Part shown: positions 1-12,500 of the stretch, piece after piece | How the letters are laid out: the number at the start of each line of letters is the position of its first letter | How positions within the stretch are numbered: position 1 is the first letter of the stretch | Assembly: GCA_027574665.1 (NCBI GenBank) | Contig: CM050658.1 | Span: 25,627,098 to 25,691,097, forward strand | Reading direction: 5' to 3' | Source: Rhynochetos jubatus | Taxonomy: Eukaryota; Chordata; Aves; Eurypygiformes; Rhynochetidae | Length of the DNA: 64,000 nt | The notes under the pieces: generated by a model | The model's database searches: none | What the model was told of the DNA's origin: nothing | Seen by the model: the letters and a program-made list of their open reading frames with translations, nothing else | Program-made: the position numbers and the translations under genes

Positions 1-415
1 AAACAAACAAGGTTTCCCTAAGAAATTCTCTCGTAGCTCTTTCCCTTTTGGAGGAAAAGGGAGAGGTTTGTTTCTAAGCTTTGCGAGCGGTCCCGCGCTC
101 TGCCGAAAAGGGAACGAACTGCTAGAGCACAGCGAGAGAAAACAGCGTAAGCAAGTCCTTCCTAGCTCTTTCTGTTGCCGAGGAACTGTGGCACTGTTGG
201 AACTGGAGATTGCAAGCAACACAGCGATCCGGCTGCTCTGGCACGCAGTGCTCTGCAAAGGCGCAGCAAGAAGGGACAAGAAATTCTCTCCTAACTCTTT
301 CTCTTTGGTCGCATTACAGTGCTGCTTTAGATGTCCGTGTTCAGGCAGACGCTTCAACGAGCCGCGCATTCGAGCCTCTCCGAGCCTGTTAGCACAGAGA
401 AGGTGACCCTGTGGA

Positions 416-432
416 TTTCGACTTTCCCGGGG
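416..432 (+). other. CENP-B-box-like 17-mer in the satellite monomer
   Basis: The 17 bases starting at 416 fit the mammalian CENP-B box pattern (N-TTCG-NNNN-A-NN-CGGG-N) at eight of its nine invariant positions. The mismatch is T instead of the central A. The element recurs once per monomer, although some monomers carry further changes in it (for example 'cccggcg' near 15,060 and 'cccaggg' near 32,523). CENP-B binding is established for mammals. Nothing here shows that the host has such a protein, so this may be chance. Confidence 0.3.
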
Positions 433-513
433 ATACAGAGCTCTGTCTTAAGAGGCATGCAGTGCTCTGCCAAAACAAACAAGGTTTCCCTAAGAAATTC
501 TCTCGTAGCTCTT

Positions 514-534
514 TCCCTTTTGGAGGAAAAGGGA
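514..534. other. Short inverted repeat in each monomer
   Basis: Arms 'tcccttt t' (514-521) and its exact complement (527-534) flank a 5-base loop. The hairpin is kept in nearly all monomers; a few change an arm (for example 'gaaatggga' near 13,273 and 16,577). Its function is unknown. Confidence 0.5.
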
Positions 535-3500
535 GAGGTTTGTTTCTAAGCTTTGCAAGCGGTCCCGCGCTCTGCCGAAAAGGGAAGGAACTGCTAGAGC
601 ACAGCGAGAGAAAACAGCGTAAGCAATTCCTTCCTAGCTCTTTCTGTTGCCGAGGAACGGTGGCACTGTTGGAACTGGAGATTGCAAGCAACACAGCGGT
701 CCGGCTGCTCTGGCACGCAGTGCTCTGCAAAGGCGCAGTAAGAAGGGACAAGAAATTCTCTCCTAACTCTTTCTGTTTGGTCGCATTACAGTGCTGCTTT
801 AGATGTCCGTGTTCGGGCAGACGCTTCAACGAGCCGCGCATTCGAGCCTCTCCGAGCCTGTTAGCACAGAGAAGGTGACCCTGTGGATTTCGACTTTCCC
901 GGGGATACAGAGCTCTGTCTTAAGAGGCATGCAGTGCTCTGCCAAAACAAACAAGGTTTCCCTAAGAAATTCTCTCGTAGCTCTTTCCCTTTTGGAGGAA
1001 AAGGGAGAGGTTTGTTTCTAAGCTTTGCAAGCGGTCCCGCGCTCTGCCGAAAAGGGAACGAACTGCTAGAGCACAGCGAGAGAAAACAGCGTAAGCAATT
1101 CCTTCCTAGCTCTTTCTGTTGCCGAGTAACTGTGGCACTGTTGGAACTGGAGATTGCAAGCAACACAGCGATCCGGCTGCTCTGGCACGCAGTGCTCTTC
1201 AAAGGCGCAGCAAGAAGGGACAAGAAATTCTCTCCTAACTCTTTCTGTTTGGTCGCATTACAGTGCTGCTTTAGATGGCCGTGTTCGGGCAGACGCTTCA
1301 ACGAGCCGCGCATTCGAGCCTCTCCGAGCCTGTTAGCACAGAGAAGGTGACCCTGTGGATTTCGACTTTCCCGGGGATACAGAGCTCTGTCTTAAGAGGC
1401 ATGCAGTGCTCTGCCAAAACAAACAAGGTTTCCCTAAGAAATTCTCTCCTAGCTCTTTCCCTTTTGGAGGAAAAGGGAGAGGTTTGTTTCTAAGCTTTGC
1501 AAGCGGTCCCGCGCTCTGCCGAAAAGGGAAGGAACTGCTAGAGCACAGCGAGAGAAAACAGCGTAAGCAAGTCCTTCCTAGCTCTTTCTGTTGCCGAGGA
1601 ACTGTGGCACTGTTGGAACTGGAGATTGCAAGCAACACAGCGATCCGGCTGCTCTGGCACGCAGTGCTCTGCAAAGGCGCAGCAAGAAGGGACAAGAAAT
1701 TCTCTCCTAACTCTTTCTGTTTGGTCGCATTACAGTGCTGCTTTAGATGTCCGTGTTCGGGCAGACGCTTCAACGAGCCGCGCATTCGAGCCTCTCCGAG
1801 CCTGTTAGCACAGAGAAGGTGACCCTGTGGATTTCGACTTTCCCGGGGATACAGAGCTCTGTCTTAAGAGGCATGCAGTGCTCTGCCAAAACAAACAAGG
1901 TTTCCCTAAGAAATTCTCTCGTAGCTCTTTCCCTTTTGGAGGAAAAGGGAGAGGTTTGTTTCTAAGCTTTGCAAGCGGTCCCGCGCTCTGCCGAAAAGGG
2001 AACGAACTGCTAGAGCACAGCGAGAGAAAACAGCGTAAGCAATTCCTTCCTAGCTCTTTCTGTTGCCGAGGAACTGTGGCACTGTTGGAACTGGAGATTG
2101 CAAGCAACACAGCGATCCGGCTGCTCTGGCACGCAGTGCTCTGCAAAGGCGCAGCAAGAAGGGACAAGAAATCCTCTCCTAACTCTTTCTGTTTGGTCGC
2201 ATTACAGTGCTGCTTTAGATGACCGTGTTCGGGCAGACGCTTCAACGAGCCGCGCATTCGAGCCTCTCCGAGCCTGTTAGCACAGAGAAGGTGACCCTGT
2301 GGATTTCGACTTTCCCGGGGATACAGAGCTCTGTCTTAAGAGGCATGCAGTGCTCTGCCAAAACAAACAAGGTTTCCCTAAGAAATTCTCTCGTAGCTCT
2401 TTCCCTTTTGGAGGAAAAGGGAGAGGTTTGTTTCTAAGCTTTGCGAGCGGTCCCGCGCTCTGCCGAAAAGGGAAGGAACTGCTAGAGCACAGCGAGAGAA
2501 AACAGCGTAAGCAAGTCCTTCCTAGCTCTTTCTGTTGCCGAGGAACTGTGGCACTGTTGGAACTGGAGATTGCAAGCAACACAGCGATCCGGCTGCTCTG
2601 GCACGCAGTGCTCTGCAAAGGCGCAGCAAGAAGGGACAAGAAATTCTCTCCTAACTCTTTCTGTTTGGTCGCATTACAGTGCTGCTTTAGATGTCCGTGT
2701 TCGGGCAGACGCTTCAACGAGCCGCGCATTCGAGCCTCTCCGAGCCTGTTAGCACAGAGAAGGTGACCCTGTGGATTTCGACTTTCCCGGGGATACAGAG
2801 CTCTGTCTTAAGAGGCATGCAGTGCTCTGCCAAAACAAACAAGGTTTCCCTAAGAAATTCTCTCGTAGCTCTTTCCCTTTTGGAGGAAAAGGGAGAGGTT
2901 TGTTTCTAAGCTTTGCAAGCGGTCCCGCGCTCTGCCGAAAAGGGAACGAACTGCTAGAGCACAGCGAGAGAAAACAGCGTAAGCAACTCCTTCCTAGCTC
3001 TTTCTGTTGCCGAGGAACTGTGGCACTGTTGGAACTGGAGATTGCAAGCAACACAGCGATCCGGCTGCTCTGGCACGCAGTGCTCTGCAAAGGCGCAGCA
3101 AGAAGGGACAAGAAATTCTCTCCTAACTCTTTCTGTTTGGTCGCATTACAGTGCTGCTTTAGATGGCCGTGTTCGGGCAGACGCTTCAACGAGCCGCGCA
3201 TTCGAGCCTCTCCGAGCCTGTTAGCACAGAGAAGGTGACCCTGTGGATTTCGACTTTCCCGGGGATACAGAGCTCTGTCTTAAGAGGCATGCAGTGCTCT
3301 GCCAAAACAAACAAGGTTTCCCTAAGAAATTCTCTCGTAGCTCTTTCCCTTTTGGAGGAAAAGGGAGAGGTTTGTTTCTAAGCTTTGCAAGCGGTCCCGC
3401 GCTCTGCCGAAAAGGGAAGGAACTGCTAGAGCACAGCGAGAGAAAACAGCGTAAGCAAGTCCTTCCTAGCTCTTTCTGTTGCCGAGGAACTGTGGCACTG

Positions 3501-6500
3501 TTGGAACTGGAGATTGCAAGCAACACAGCGGTCAGGCTGCTCTGGCACGCAGTGCTCTGCAAAGGCGCAGCAAGAAGGGACAAGAAATTCTCTCCTAACT
3601 CTTTCTGTTTGGTCGCATTACAGTGCTGCTTTAGATGTCCGTGTTCGGGCAGACGCTTCAACGAGCCGCGCATTCGAGCCTCTCCGAGCCTGTTAGCACA
3701 GAGAAGGTGACCCTGTGGATTTCGACTTTCCCGGGGATACAGAGCTCTGTCTTAAGAGGCATGCAGTGCTCTGCCAAAACAAACAAGGTTTCCCTAAGAA
3801 ATTCTCTCGTAGCTCTTTCCCTTTTGGAGGAAAAGGGAGAGGTTTGTTTCTAAGCTTTGCAAGCGGTCCCGCGCTCTGCCGAAAAGGGAACGAACTGCTA
3901 GAGCACAGCGAGAGAAAACAGCGTAAGCAACTCCTTCCTAGCTCTTTCTGTTGCCGAGGAACTGTGGCACTGTTGGAACTGGAGATTGCAAGCAACACAG
4001 CGATCCGGCTGCTCTGGCACGCAGTGCTCTGCAAAGGCGCAGCAAGAAGGGACAAGAAATTCTCTCCTAAATCTTTCTGTTTGGTCGCATTACAGTGCTG
4101 CTTTAGATGTCCGTGTTCGGGCAGACGCTTCAACGAGCCGCGCATTCGAGCCTCTCCGAGCCTGTTAGCACAGAGAAGGTGACCCTGTGGATTTCGACTT
4201 TCCCGGGGATACAGAGCTCTGTCTTAAGAGGCATGCAGTGCTCTGCCAAAACAAACAAGGTTTCCCTAAGAAATTCTCTCGTAGCTCTTTCCCTTTTGGA
4301 GGAAAAGGGAGAGGTTTGTTTCTAAGCTTTGCAAGCGGTCCCGCGCTCTGCCGAAAAGGGAACGAACTGCTAGAGCACAGCGAGAGAAAACAGCGTAAGC
4401 AACTCCTTCCTAGCTCTTTCTGTTGCCGAGGAACTGTGGCACTGTTGGAACTGGAGATTGCAAGCAACACAGCGGTCAGGCTGCTCTGGCACGCAGTGCT
4501 CTGCAAAGGCGCAGCAAGAAGGGACAAGAAATTCTCTCCTAACTCTTTCTGTTTGGTCGCATTACAGTGCTGCTTCAGATGGCCGTGTTCGGGCAGACGC
4601 TTCAACGAGCCGCGCATTCGAGCCTCTCCGAGCCTGTTAGCACAGAGAAGGTGACCCTGTGGATTTCGACTTTCCCGGGGATACAGAGCTCTGTCTTAAG
4701 AGGCATGCAGTGCTCTGCCAAAACAAACAAGGTTTCCCTAAGAAATTCTCTCGTAGCTCTTTCCCTTTTGGAGGAAAAGGGAGAGGTTTGTTTCTAAGCT
4801 TTGCAAGCGGTCCCGCGCTCTGCCGAAAAGGGAACGAACTGCTAGAGCACAGCGAGAGAAAACAGCGTAAGCAACTCCTTCCTAGCTCTTTCTGTTGCCG
4901 AGGAACTGTGGCACTGTTGGAACTGGAGATTGCAAGCAACACAGCGATCCGGCTGCTCTGGCACGCAGTGCTCTGCAAAGGCGCAGCAAGAAGGGACAAG
5001 AAATTCTCTCCTAACTCTTTCTGTTTGGTCGCATTACAGTGCTGCTTTAGATGTCCGTGTTCGGGCAGACGCTTCAACGAGCCACGCATTCGAGCCTCTC
5101 CGAGCCTGTTAGCACAGAGAAGGTGACCCTGTGGATTTCGACTTTCCCGGGGATACAGAGCTCTGTCTTAAGAGGCATGCAGTGCTCTGCCAAAACAAAC
5201 AAGGTTTCCCTAAGAAATTCTCTCGTAGCTCTTTCCCTTTTGGAGGAAAAGGGAGAGGTTTGTTTCTAAGCTTTGCAAGCGGTCCCGCGCTCTGCCGAAA
5301 AGGGAACGAACTGCTAGAGCACAGCGAGAGAAAACAGCGTAAGCAAGTCCTTCCTAGCTCTTTCTGTTGCCGAGGAACTGTGGCACTGTTGGAACTGGAG
5401 ATTGCAAGCAACACAGCGATCCGGCTGCTCTGGCACGCAGTGCTCTGCAAAGGCGCAGCAAGAAGGGACAAGAAATTCTCTCCTAACTCTTTCTCTTTGG
5501 TCGCATTACAGTGCTGCTTTAGATGTCCGTGTTCGGGCAGACGCTTCAACGAGCCGCGCATTCGAGCCTCTCCGAGCCTGTTAGCACAGAGAAGGTGACC
5601 CTGTGGATTTCGACTTTCCCGGGGATACAGAGCTCTGTCTTAAGAGGCATGCAGTGCTCTGCCAAAACAAACAAGGTTTCCCTAAGAAATTCTCTCGTAG
5701 CTCTTTCCCTTTTGGAGGAAAAGGGAGAGGTTTGTTTCTAAGCTTTGCAAGCGGTCCCGCGCTCTGCCGAAAAGGGAACGAACTGCTAGAGCACAGCGAG
5801 AGAAAACAGCGTAAGCAAGTCCTTCCTAGCTCTTTCTGTTGCCGAGGAACTGTGGCACTCTTGGAACTGGAGATTGCAAGCAACACAGCGATCCGGCTGC
5901 TCTGGCACGCAGTGCTCTGCAAAGGCGCAGCAAGAAGGGACAAGAAATTCTCTCCTAACTCTTTCTCTTTGGTTGCATTACAGTGCTGCTTTAGATGTCC
6001 GTATTCGGGCAGACGCTTCAACGAGCCGCGCATTCGAGCCTCTCCGAGCCTGTTAGCACAGAGAAGGTGACCCTGTGGATTTCGACTTTCCCGGGGATAC
6101 AGAGCTCTGTCTTAAGAGGCATGCAGTGCTCTGCCAAAACAAACAAGGTTTCCCTAAGAAATTCTCTCGTAGCTCTTTCCCTTTTGGAGGAAAAGGGAGA
6201 GGTTTGTTTCTAAGCTTTGCGAGCGGTCCCGCGCTCTGCCGAAAAGGGAACGAACTGCTAGAGCACAGCGAGAGAAAACAGCGTAAGCAACTCCTTCCTA
6301 CCTCTTTCTGTTGCCGAGGAACGGTGGCACTGTTGGAACTGGAGATTGCAAGCAACACAGCGGTCCGGCTGCTCTGGCACGCAGTGCTCTGCAAAGGCGC
6401 AGCAAGAAGGGACAAGAAATTCTCTCCTAAATCTTTCTGTTTGGTCGCATTACAGTGCTGCTTTAGATGTCCGTGTTCGGGCAGACGCTTCAACGAGCCG

Positions 6501-9500
6501 CGCATTCGAGCCTCTCCGAGCCTGTTAGCACAGAGAAGGTGACCCTGTGGATTTCGACTTTCCCGGGGATACAGAGCTCTGTCTTAAGAGGCATGCAGTG
6601 CTCTGCCAAAACAAACAAGGTTTCCCTAAGAAATTCTCTCGTAGCTCTTTCCCTTTTGGAGGAAAAGGGAGAGGTTTGTTTCTAAGCTTTGCAAGCGGTC
6701 CCGCGCTCTGCCGAAAAGGGAACGAACTGCTAGAGCACAGCGAGAGAAAACAGCGTAAGCAATTCCTTCCTAGCTCTTTCTGTTGCCGAGGAACTGTGGC
6801 ACTGTTGGAACTGGAGATTGCAAGCAACACAGCGATCCGGCTGCTCTGGCACGCAGTGCTCTGCAAAGGCGCAGCAAGAAGGGACAAGAAATTCTCTCCT
6901 AACTCTTTCTGTTTGGTCGCATTACAGTGCTGCTTTAGATGTCCGTGTTCGGGCAGACGCTTCAACGAGCCGCGCATTCGAGCCTCTCCGAGCCTGTTAG
7001 CACAGAGAAGGTGACCCTGTGGATTTCGACTTTCCCGGGGATACAGAGCTCTGTCTTAAGAGGCATGCAGTGCTCTGCCAAAACAAACAAGGTTTCCCTA
7101 AGAAATTCTCTCGTAGCTCTTTCCCTTTTGGAGGAAAAGGGAGAGGTTTGTTTCTAAGCTTTGCAAGCGGTCCCGCGCTCTGCCGAAAAGGGAACGAACT
7201 GCTAGAGCACAGCGAGAGAAAACAGCGTAAGCAAGTCCTTCCTAGCACTTTCTGTTGCCGAGGAACTGTGGCACTGTTGGAACTGGAGATTGCAAGCAAC
7301 ACAGCGATCCGGCTGCTCTGGCACGCAGTGCTCTGCAAAGGCGCAGCAAGAAGGGACAAGAAATTCTCTCCTAACTCTTTCTGTTTGGTCGCATTACAGT
7401 GCTGCTTTAGATGTCCGTGTTCGGGCAGACGCTTCAACGAGCCACGCATTCGAGCCTCTCCGAGCCTGTTAGCACAGAGAAGGTGACCCTGTGGATTTCG
7501 ACTTTCCCGGGGATACAGAGCTCTGTCTTAAGAGGCATGCAGTGCTCTGCCAAAACAAACAAGGTTTCCCTAAGAAATTCTCTCGTAGCTCTTTCCCTTT
7601 TGGAGGAAAAGGGAGAGGTTTGTTTCTAAGCTTTGCGAGTGGTCCCGCGCTCTGCCGAAAAGGGAAGGAACTGCTAGAGCACAGCGAGAGAAAACAGCGT
7701 AAGCAAGTCCTTCCTAGCTCTTTCTGTTGCCGAGGAACTGTGGCACTGTTGGAACTGGAGATTGCAAGCAACACAGCGATCCGGCTGCTCTGGCACGCAG
7801 TGCTCTGCAAAGGCGCAGCAAGAAGGGACAAGAAATTCTCTCCTAACTCTTTCTGTTTGGTCGCATTACAGTGCTGCTTTAGATGTCCGTGTTCGGGCAG
7901 ACGCTTCAACGAGCCGCGCATTCGAGCCTCTCCGAGCCTGTTAGCACAGAGAAGGTGACCCTGTGGATTTCGACTTTCCCGGGGATACAGAGCTCTGTCT
8001 TAAGAGGCATGCTGTGCTCTGCCAAAACAAACAAGGTTTCCCTAAGAAATTCTCTCGTAGCTCTTTCCCTTTTGGAGGAAAAGGGAGAGGTTTGTTTCTA
8101 AGCTTTGCAAGCGGTCCCGCGCTCTGCCGAAAAGGGAACGAACTGCTAGAGCACAGCGAGAGAAAACAGCGTAAGCAATTCCTTCCTAGCTCTTTCTGTT
8201 GCCGAGGAACTGTGGCACTGTTGGAACTGGAGATTGCAAGCAACACAGCGATCCGGCTGCTCTGGCACGCAGTGCTCTGCAAAGGCGCAGCAAGAAGGGA
8301 CAAGAAATTCTCTCCTAACTCTTTCTGTTTCGTCGCATTACAGTGCTGCTTTAGATGTCCGTGTTCGGGCAGACGCTTCAACGAGCCGCACATTCGAGCC
8401 TCTCCGAGCCTGTTAGCACAGAGAAGGTGACCCTGTGGATTTCGACTTTCCCGGGGATACAGAGCTCTGTCTTAAGAGGCATGCAGTGCTCTGCCAAAAC
8501 AAACAAGGTTTCCCTAAGAAATTCTCTCGTAGCTCTTTCCCTTTTGGAGGAAAAGGGAGAGGTTTGTTTCTAAGCTTTGCAAGCGGTCCCGCGCTCTGCC
8601 GAAAAGGGAACGAACTGCTAGAGCACAGCGAGAGAAAACAGCGTAAGCAAGTCCTTCCTAGCTCTTTCTGTTGCCGAGGAACTGTGGCACTGTTGGAACT
8701 GGAGATTGCAAGCAACACAGCGATCCGGCTGCTCTGGCACGCAGTGCTCTGCAAAGGCGCAGCAAGAAGGGACAAGAAATTCTCTCCTAACTCTTTCTGT
8801 TTCGTCGCATTACAGTGCTGCTTTAGATGTCCGTGTTCGGGCAGACGCTTCAACGAGCCGCGCATTCCAGCCTCTCCGAGCCTGTTAGCACAGAGAAGGT
8901 GACCCTGTGGATTTCGACATTCCCGGGGATACAGAGCTCTGTCTTAAGAGGCATGCAGTGCTCTGCCAAAACAAACAAGGTTTCACTAAGAAATTCTCTC
9001 GTAGCTCTTTCCCTTTTGGAGGAAAAGGGAGAGGTTTGTTTCTAAGCTTTGCGAGCGGTCCCGCGCTCTGCCGAAAAGGGAAGGAACTGCTAGAGCACAG
9101 CGAGAGAAAACAGCGTAAGCAAGTCCTTCCTAGCTCTTTCTGTTGCCGAGGAACTGTGGCACTGTTGGAACTGGAGATTGCAAGCAACACAGCGATCCGG
9201 CTGCTCTGGCACGCAGTGCTCTGCAAAGGCGCAGCAAGAAGGGACAAGAAATTCTCTCCTAACTCTTTCTGTTTGGTCGCATTACAGTGCTGCTTTAGAT
9301 GGCCGTGTTCGGGCAGACGCTTCAACGAGCCGCGCATTCGAGCCTCTCCGAGCCTGTTAGCACAGAGAAGGTGACCCTGTGGATTTCGACTTTCCCGGGG
9401 ATACAGAGCTCTGTCTTAAGAGGCATGCTGTGCTCTGCCAAAACAAACAAGGTTTCCCTAAGAAATTCTCTCGTAGCTCTTTCCCTTTTGGAGGAAAAGG

Positions 9501-12500
9501 GAGAGGTTTGTTTCTAAGCTTTGCAAGCGGTCCCGCGCTCTGCCGAAAAGGGAACGAACTGCTAGAGCACAGCGAGAGAAAACAGCGTAAGCAATTCCTT
9601 CCTAGCTCTTTCTGTTGCCGAGGAACTGTGGCACTGTTGGAACTGGAGATTGCAAGCAACACAGCGATCCGGCTGCTCTGGCACGCAGTGCTCTGCAAAG
9701 GCGCAGCAAGAAGGGACAAGAAATTCTCTCCTAACTCTTTCTGTTTCGTCGCATTACAGTGCTGCTTTAGATGTCCGTGTTCGGGCAGACGCTTCAACGA
9801 GCCGCACATTCGAGCCTCTCCGAGCCTGTTAGCACAGAGAAGGTGACCCTGTGGATTTCGACTTTCCCGGGGATACAGAGCTCTGTCTTAAGAGGCATGC
9901 AGTGCTCTGCCAAAACAAACAAGGTTTCCCTAAGAAATTCTCTCGTAGCTCTTTCCCTTTTGGAGGAAAAGGGAGAGGTTTGTTTCTAAGCTTTGCAAGC
10001 GGTCCCGCGCTCTGCCGAAAAGGGAACGAACTGCTAGAGCACAGCGAGAGAAAACAGCGTAAGCAAGTCCTTCCTAGCTCTTTCTGTTGCCGAGGAACTG
10101 TGGCACTGTTGGAACTGGAGATTGCAAGCAACACAGCGATCCGGCTGCTCTGGCACGCAGTGCTCTGCAAAGGCGCAGCAAGAAGGGACAAGAAATTCTC
10201 TCCTAACTCTTTCTGTTTGGTCGCATTACAGTGCTGCTTTAGATGTCCGTGTTCGGGCAGACGCTTCAACGAGCCGCGCATTCGAGCCTCTCCGAGCCTG
10301 TTAGCACAGAGAAGGTGACCCTGTGGATTTCGACTTTCCCGGGGATACAGAGCTCTGTCTTAAGAGGCATGCAGTGCTCTGCCAAAACAAACAAGGTTTC
10401 CCTAAGAAATTCTCTCGTAGCTCTTTCCCTTTTGGAGGAAAAGGGAGAGGTTTGTTTCTAAGCTTTGCAAGCGGTCCCGCGCTCTGCCGAAAAGGGAACG
10501 AACTGCTAGAGCACAGCGAGAGAAAACAGCGTAAGCAACTCCTTCCTAGCTCTTTCTGTTGCCGAGGAACTGTGGCACTGTTGGAACTGGAGATTGCAAG
10601 CAACACAGCGATCCGGCTGCTCTGGCACGCAGTGCTCTGCAAAGGCGCAGCAAGAAGGGACAAGAAATCCTCTCCTAACTCTTTCTGTTTGGTCGCATTA
10701 CAGTGCTGCTTTAGATGACCGTGTTCGGGCAGACGCTTCAACGAGCCGCGCATTCGAGCCTCTCCGAGCCTGTTAGCACAGAGAAGGTGACCCTGTGGAT
10801 TTCGACTTTCCCGGGGATACAGAGCTCTGTCTTAAGAGGCATGCAGTGCTCTGCCAAAACAAACAAGGTTTCCCTAAGAAATTCTCTCGTAGCTCTTTCC
10901 CTTTTGGAGGAAAAGGGAGAGGTTTGTTTCTAAGCTTTGCAAGCGGTCCCGCGCTCTGCCGAAAAGGGAACGAACTGCTAGAGCACAGCGAGAGAAAACA
11001 GCGTAAGCAAGTCCTTCCTAGCTCTTTCTGTTGCCGAGGAACTGTGGCACTGTTGGAACTGGAGATTGCAAGCAACACAGCGATCCGGCTGCTCTGGCAC
11101 GCAGTGCTCTGCAAAGGCGCAGCAAGAAGGGACAAGAAATTCTCTCCTAACTCTTTCTCTTTGGTCGCATTACAGTGCTGCTTTAGATGACCGTGTTCGG
11201 GCAGACGCTTCAACGAGCCGCGCATTCGAGCCTCTCCGAGCCTGTTAGCACAGAGAAGGTGACCCTGTGGATTTCGACTTTCCCGGGGATACAGAGCTCT
11301 GTCTTAAGAGGCATGCAGTGCTCTGCCAAAACAAACAAGGTTTCCCTAAGAAATTCTCTCGTAGCTCTTTCCCTTTTGGAGGAAAAGGGAGAGGTTTGTT
11401 TCTAAGCTTTGCAAGCGGTCCCGCGCTCTGCCGAAAAGGGAATGAACTGCTAGAGCACAGCGAGAGAAAACAGCGTAAGCAAGTCCTTCCTAGCTCTTTC
11501 TGTTGCCGAGGAACTGTGGCACTGTTGGAACTGGAGATTGCAAGCAACACAGCGATCCGGCTGCTCTGGCACGCAGTGCTCTGCAAAGGCGCAGCAAGAA
11601 GGGACAAGAAATTCTCTCCTAACTCTTTCTGTTTGGTCGCATTACAGTGCTGCTTCAGATGACCGTGTTCGGGCAGACGCTTCAACGAGCCGCGCATTCG
11701 AGCCTCTCCGAGCCTGTTAGCACAGAGAAGGTGACCCTGTGGATTTCGACTTTCCCGGGGATACAGAGCTCTGTCTTAAGAGGCATGCAGTGCTCTGCCA
11801 AAACAAACAAGGTTTCCCTAAGAAATTCTCTCGTAGTTCTTTCCCTTTTGGAGGAAAAGGGAGAGGTTTGTTTCTAAGCTTTGCAAGCGGTCCCGCGCTC
11901 TGCCGAAAAGGGAACGAACTGCTAGAGCACAGCGAGAGAAAAGAGCGTAAGCAAGTCCTTCCTAGCTCTTTCTGTTGCCGAGGAACTGTGGCACTGTTGG
12001 AACTGGAGATTGCAAGCAACACAGCGATCCGGCTGCTCTGGCACGCAGTGCTCTGCAAAGGCGCAGCAAGAAGGGACAAGAAATTCTCTCCTAACTCTTT
12101 CTCTTTGGTCGCATTACAGTGCTGCTTTAGATGTCCGTGTTCGGGCAGACGCTTCAACGAGCCGCGCATTCGAGCCTCTCCGAGCCTGTTAGCACAGAGA
12201 AGGTGACCCTGTGGATTTCGACTTTCCCGGGGATACAGAGCTCTGTCTTAAGAGGCATGCAGTGCTCTGCCAAAACAAACAAGGTTTCCCTAAGAAATTC
12301 TCTCGTAGCTCTTTCCCTTTTGGAGGAAAAGGGAGAGGTTTGTTTCTAAGCTTTGCAAGCGGTCCCGCGCTCTGCCGAAAAGGGAACGAACTGCTAGAGC
12401 ACAGCGAGAGAAAACAGCGTAAGCAAATCCTTCCTAGCTCTTTCTGTTGCCGAGGAACTGTGGCACTGTTGGAACTGGAGATTGCAAGCAACACAGCGAT

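Larger units (their letters stand above)
411..882. repeat. Representative 472-bp monomer with internal sub-repeats
   Basis: This copy shows the internal structure shared by all monomers. Three related cores lie 129 bp apart: 'aagaaattctctcgtagctc' at 492, 'aagcaattccttcctagctc' at 621 and 'aagaaattctctcctaactc' at 750. Each core is preceded by a related GC-richer block ending in a 'gctctgcc' or 'gctctgca' motif. The 214-bp remainder, before the next core at 964, contains a weaker fourth relative: 'gttagcacagagaag' resembles 'gctagagcacagcgagag'. The monomer therefore probably grew from an older unit of about 120-130 bp that was multiplied three or four times before the 472-bp period became fixed. 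The fourth copy is the least certain. Confidence 0.75.
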
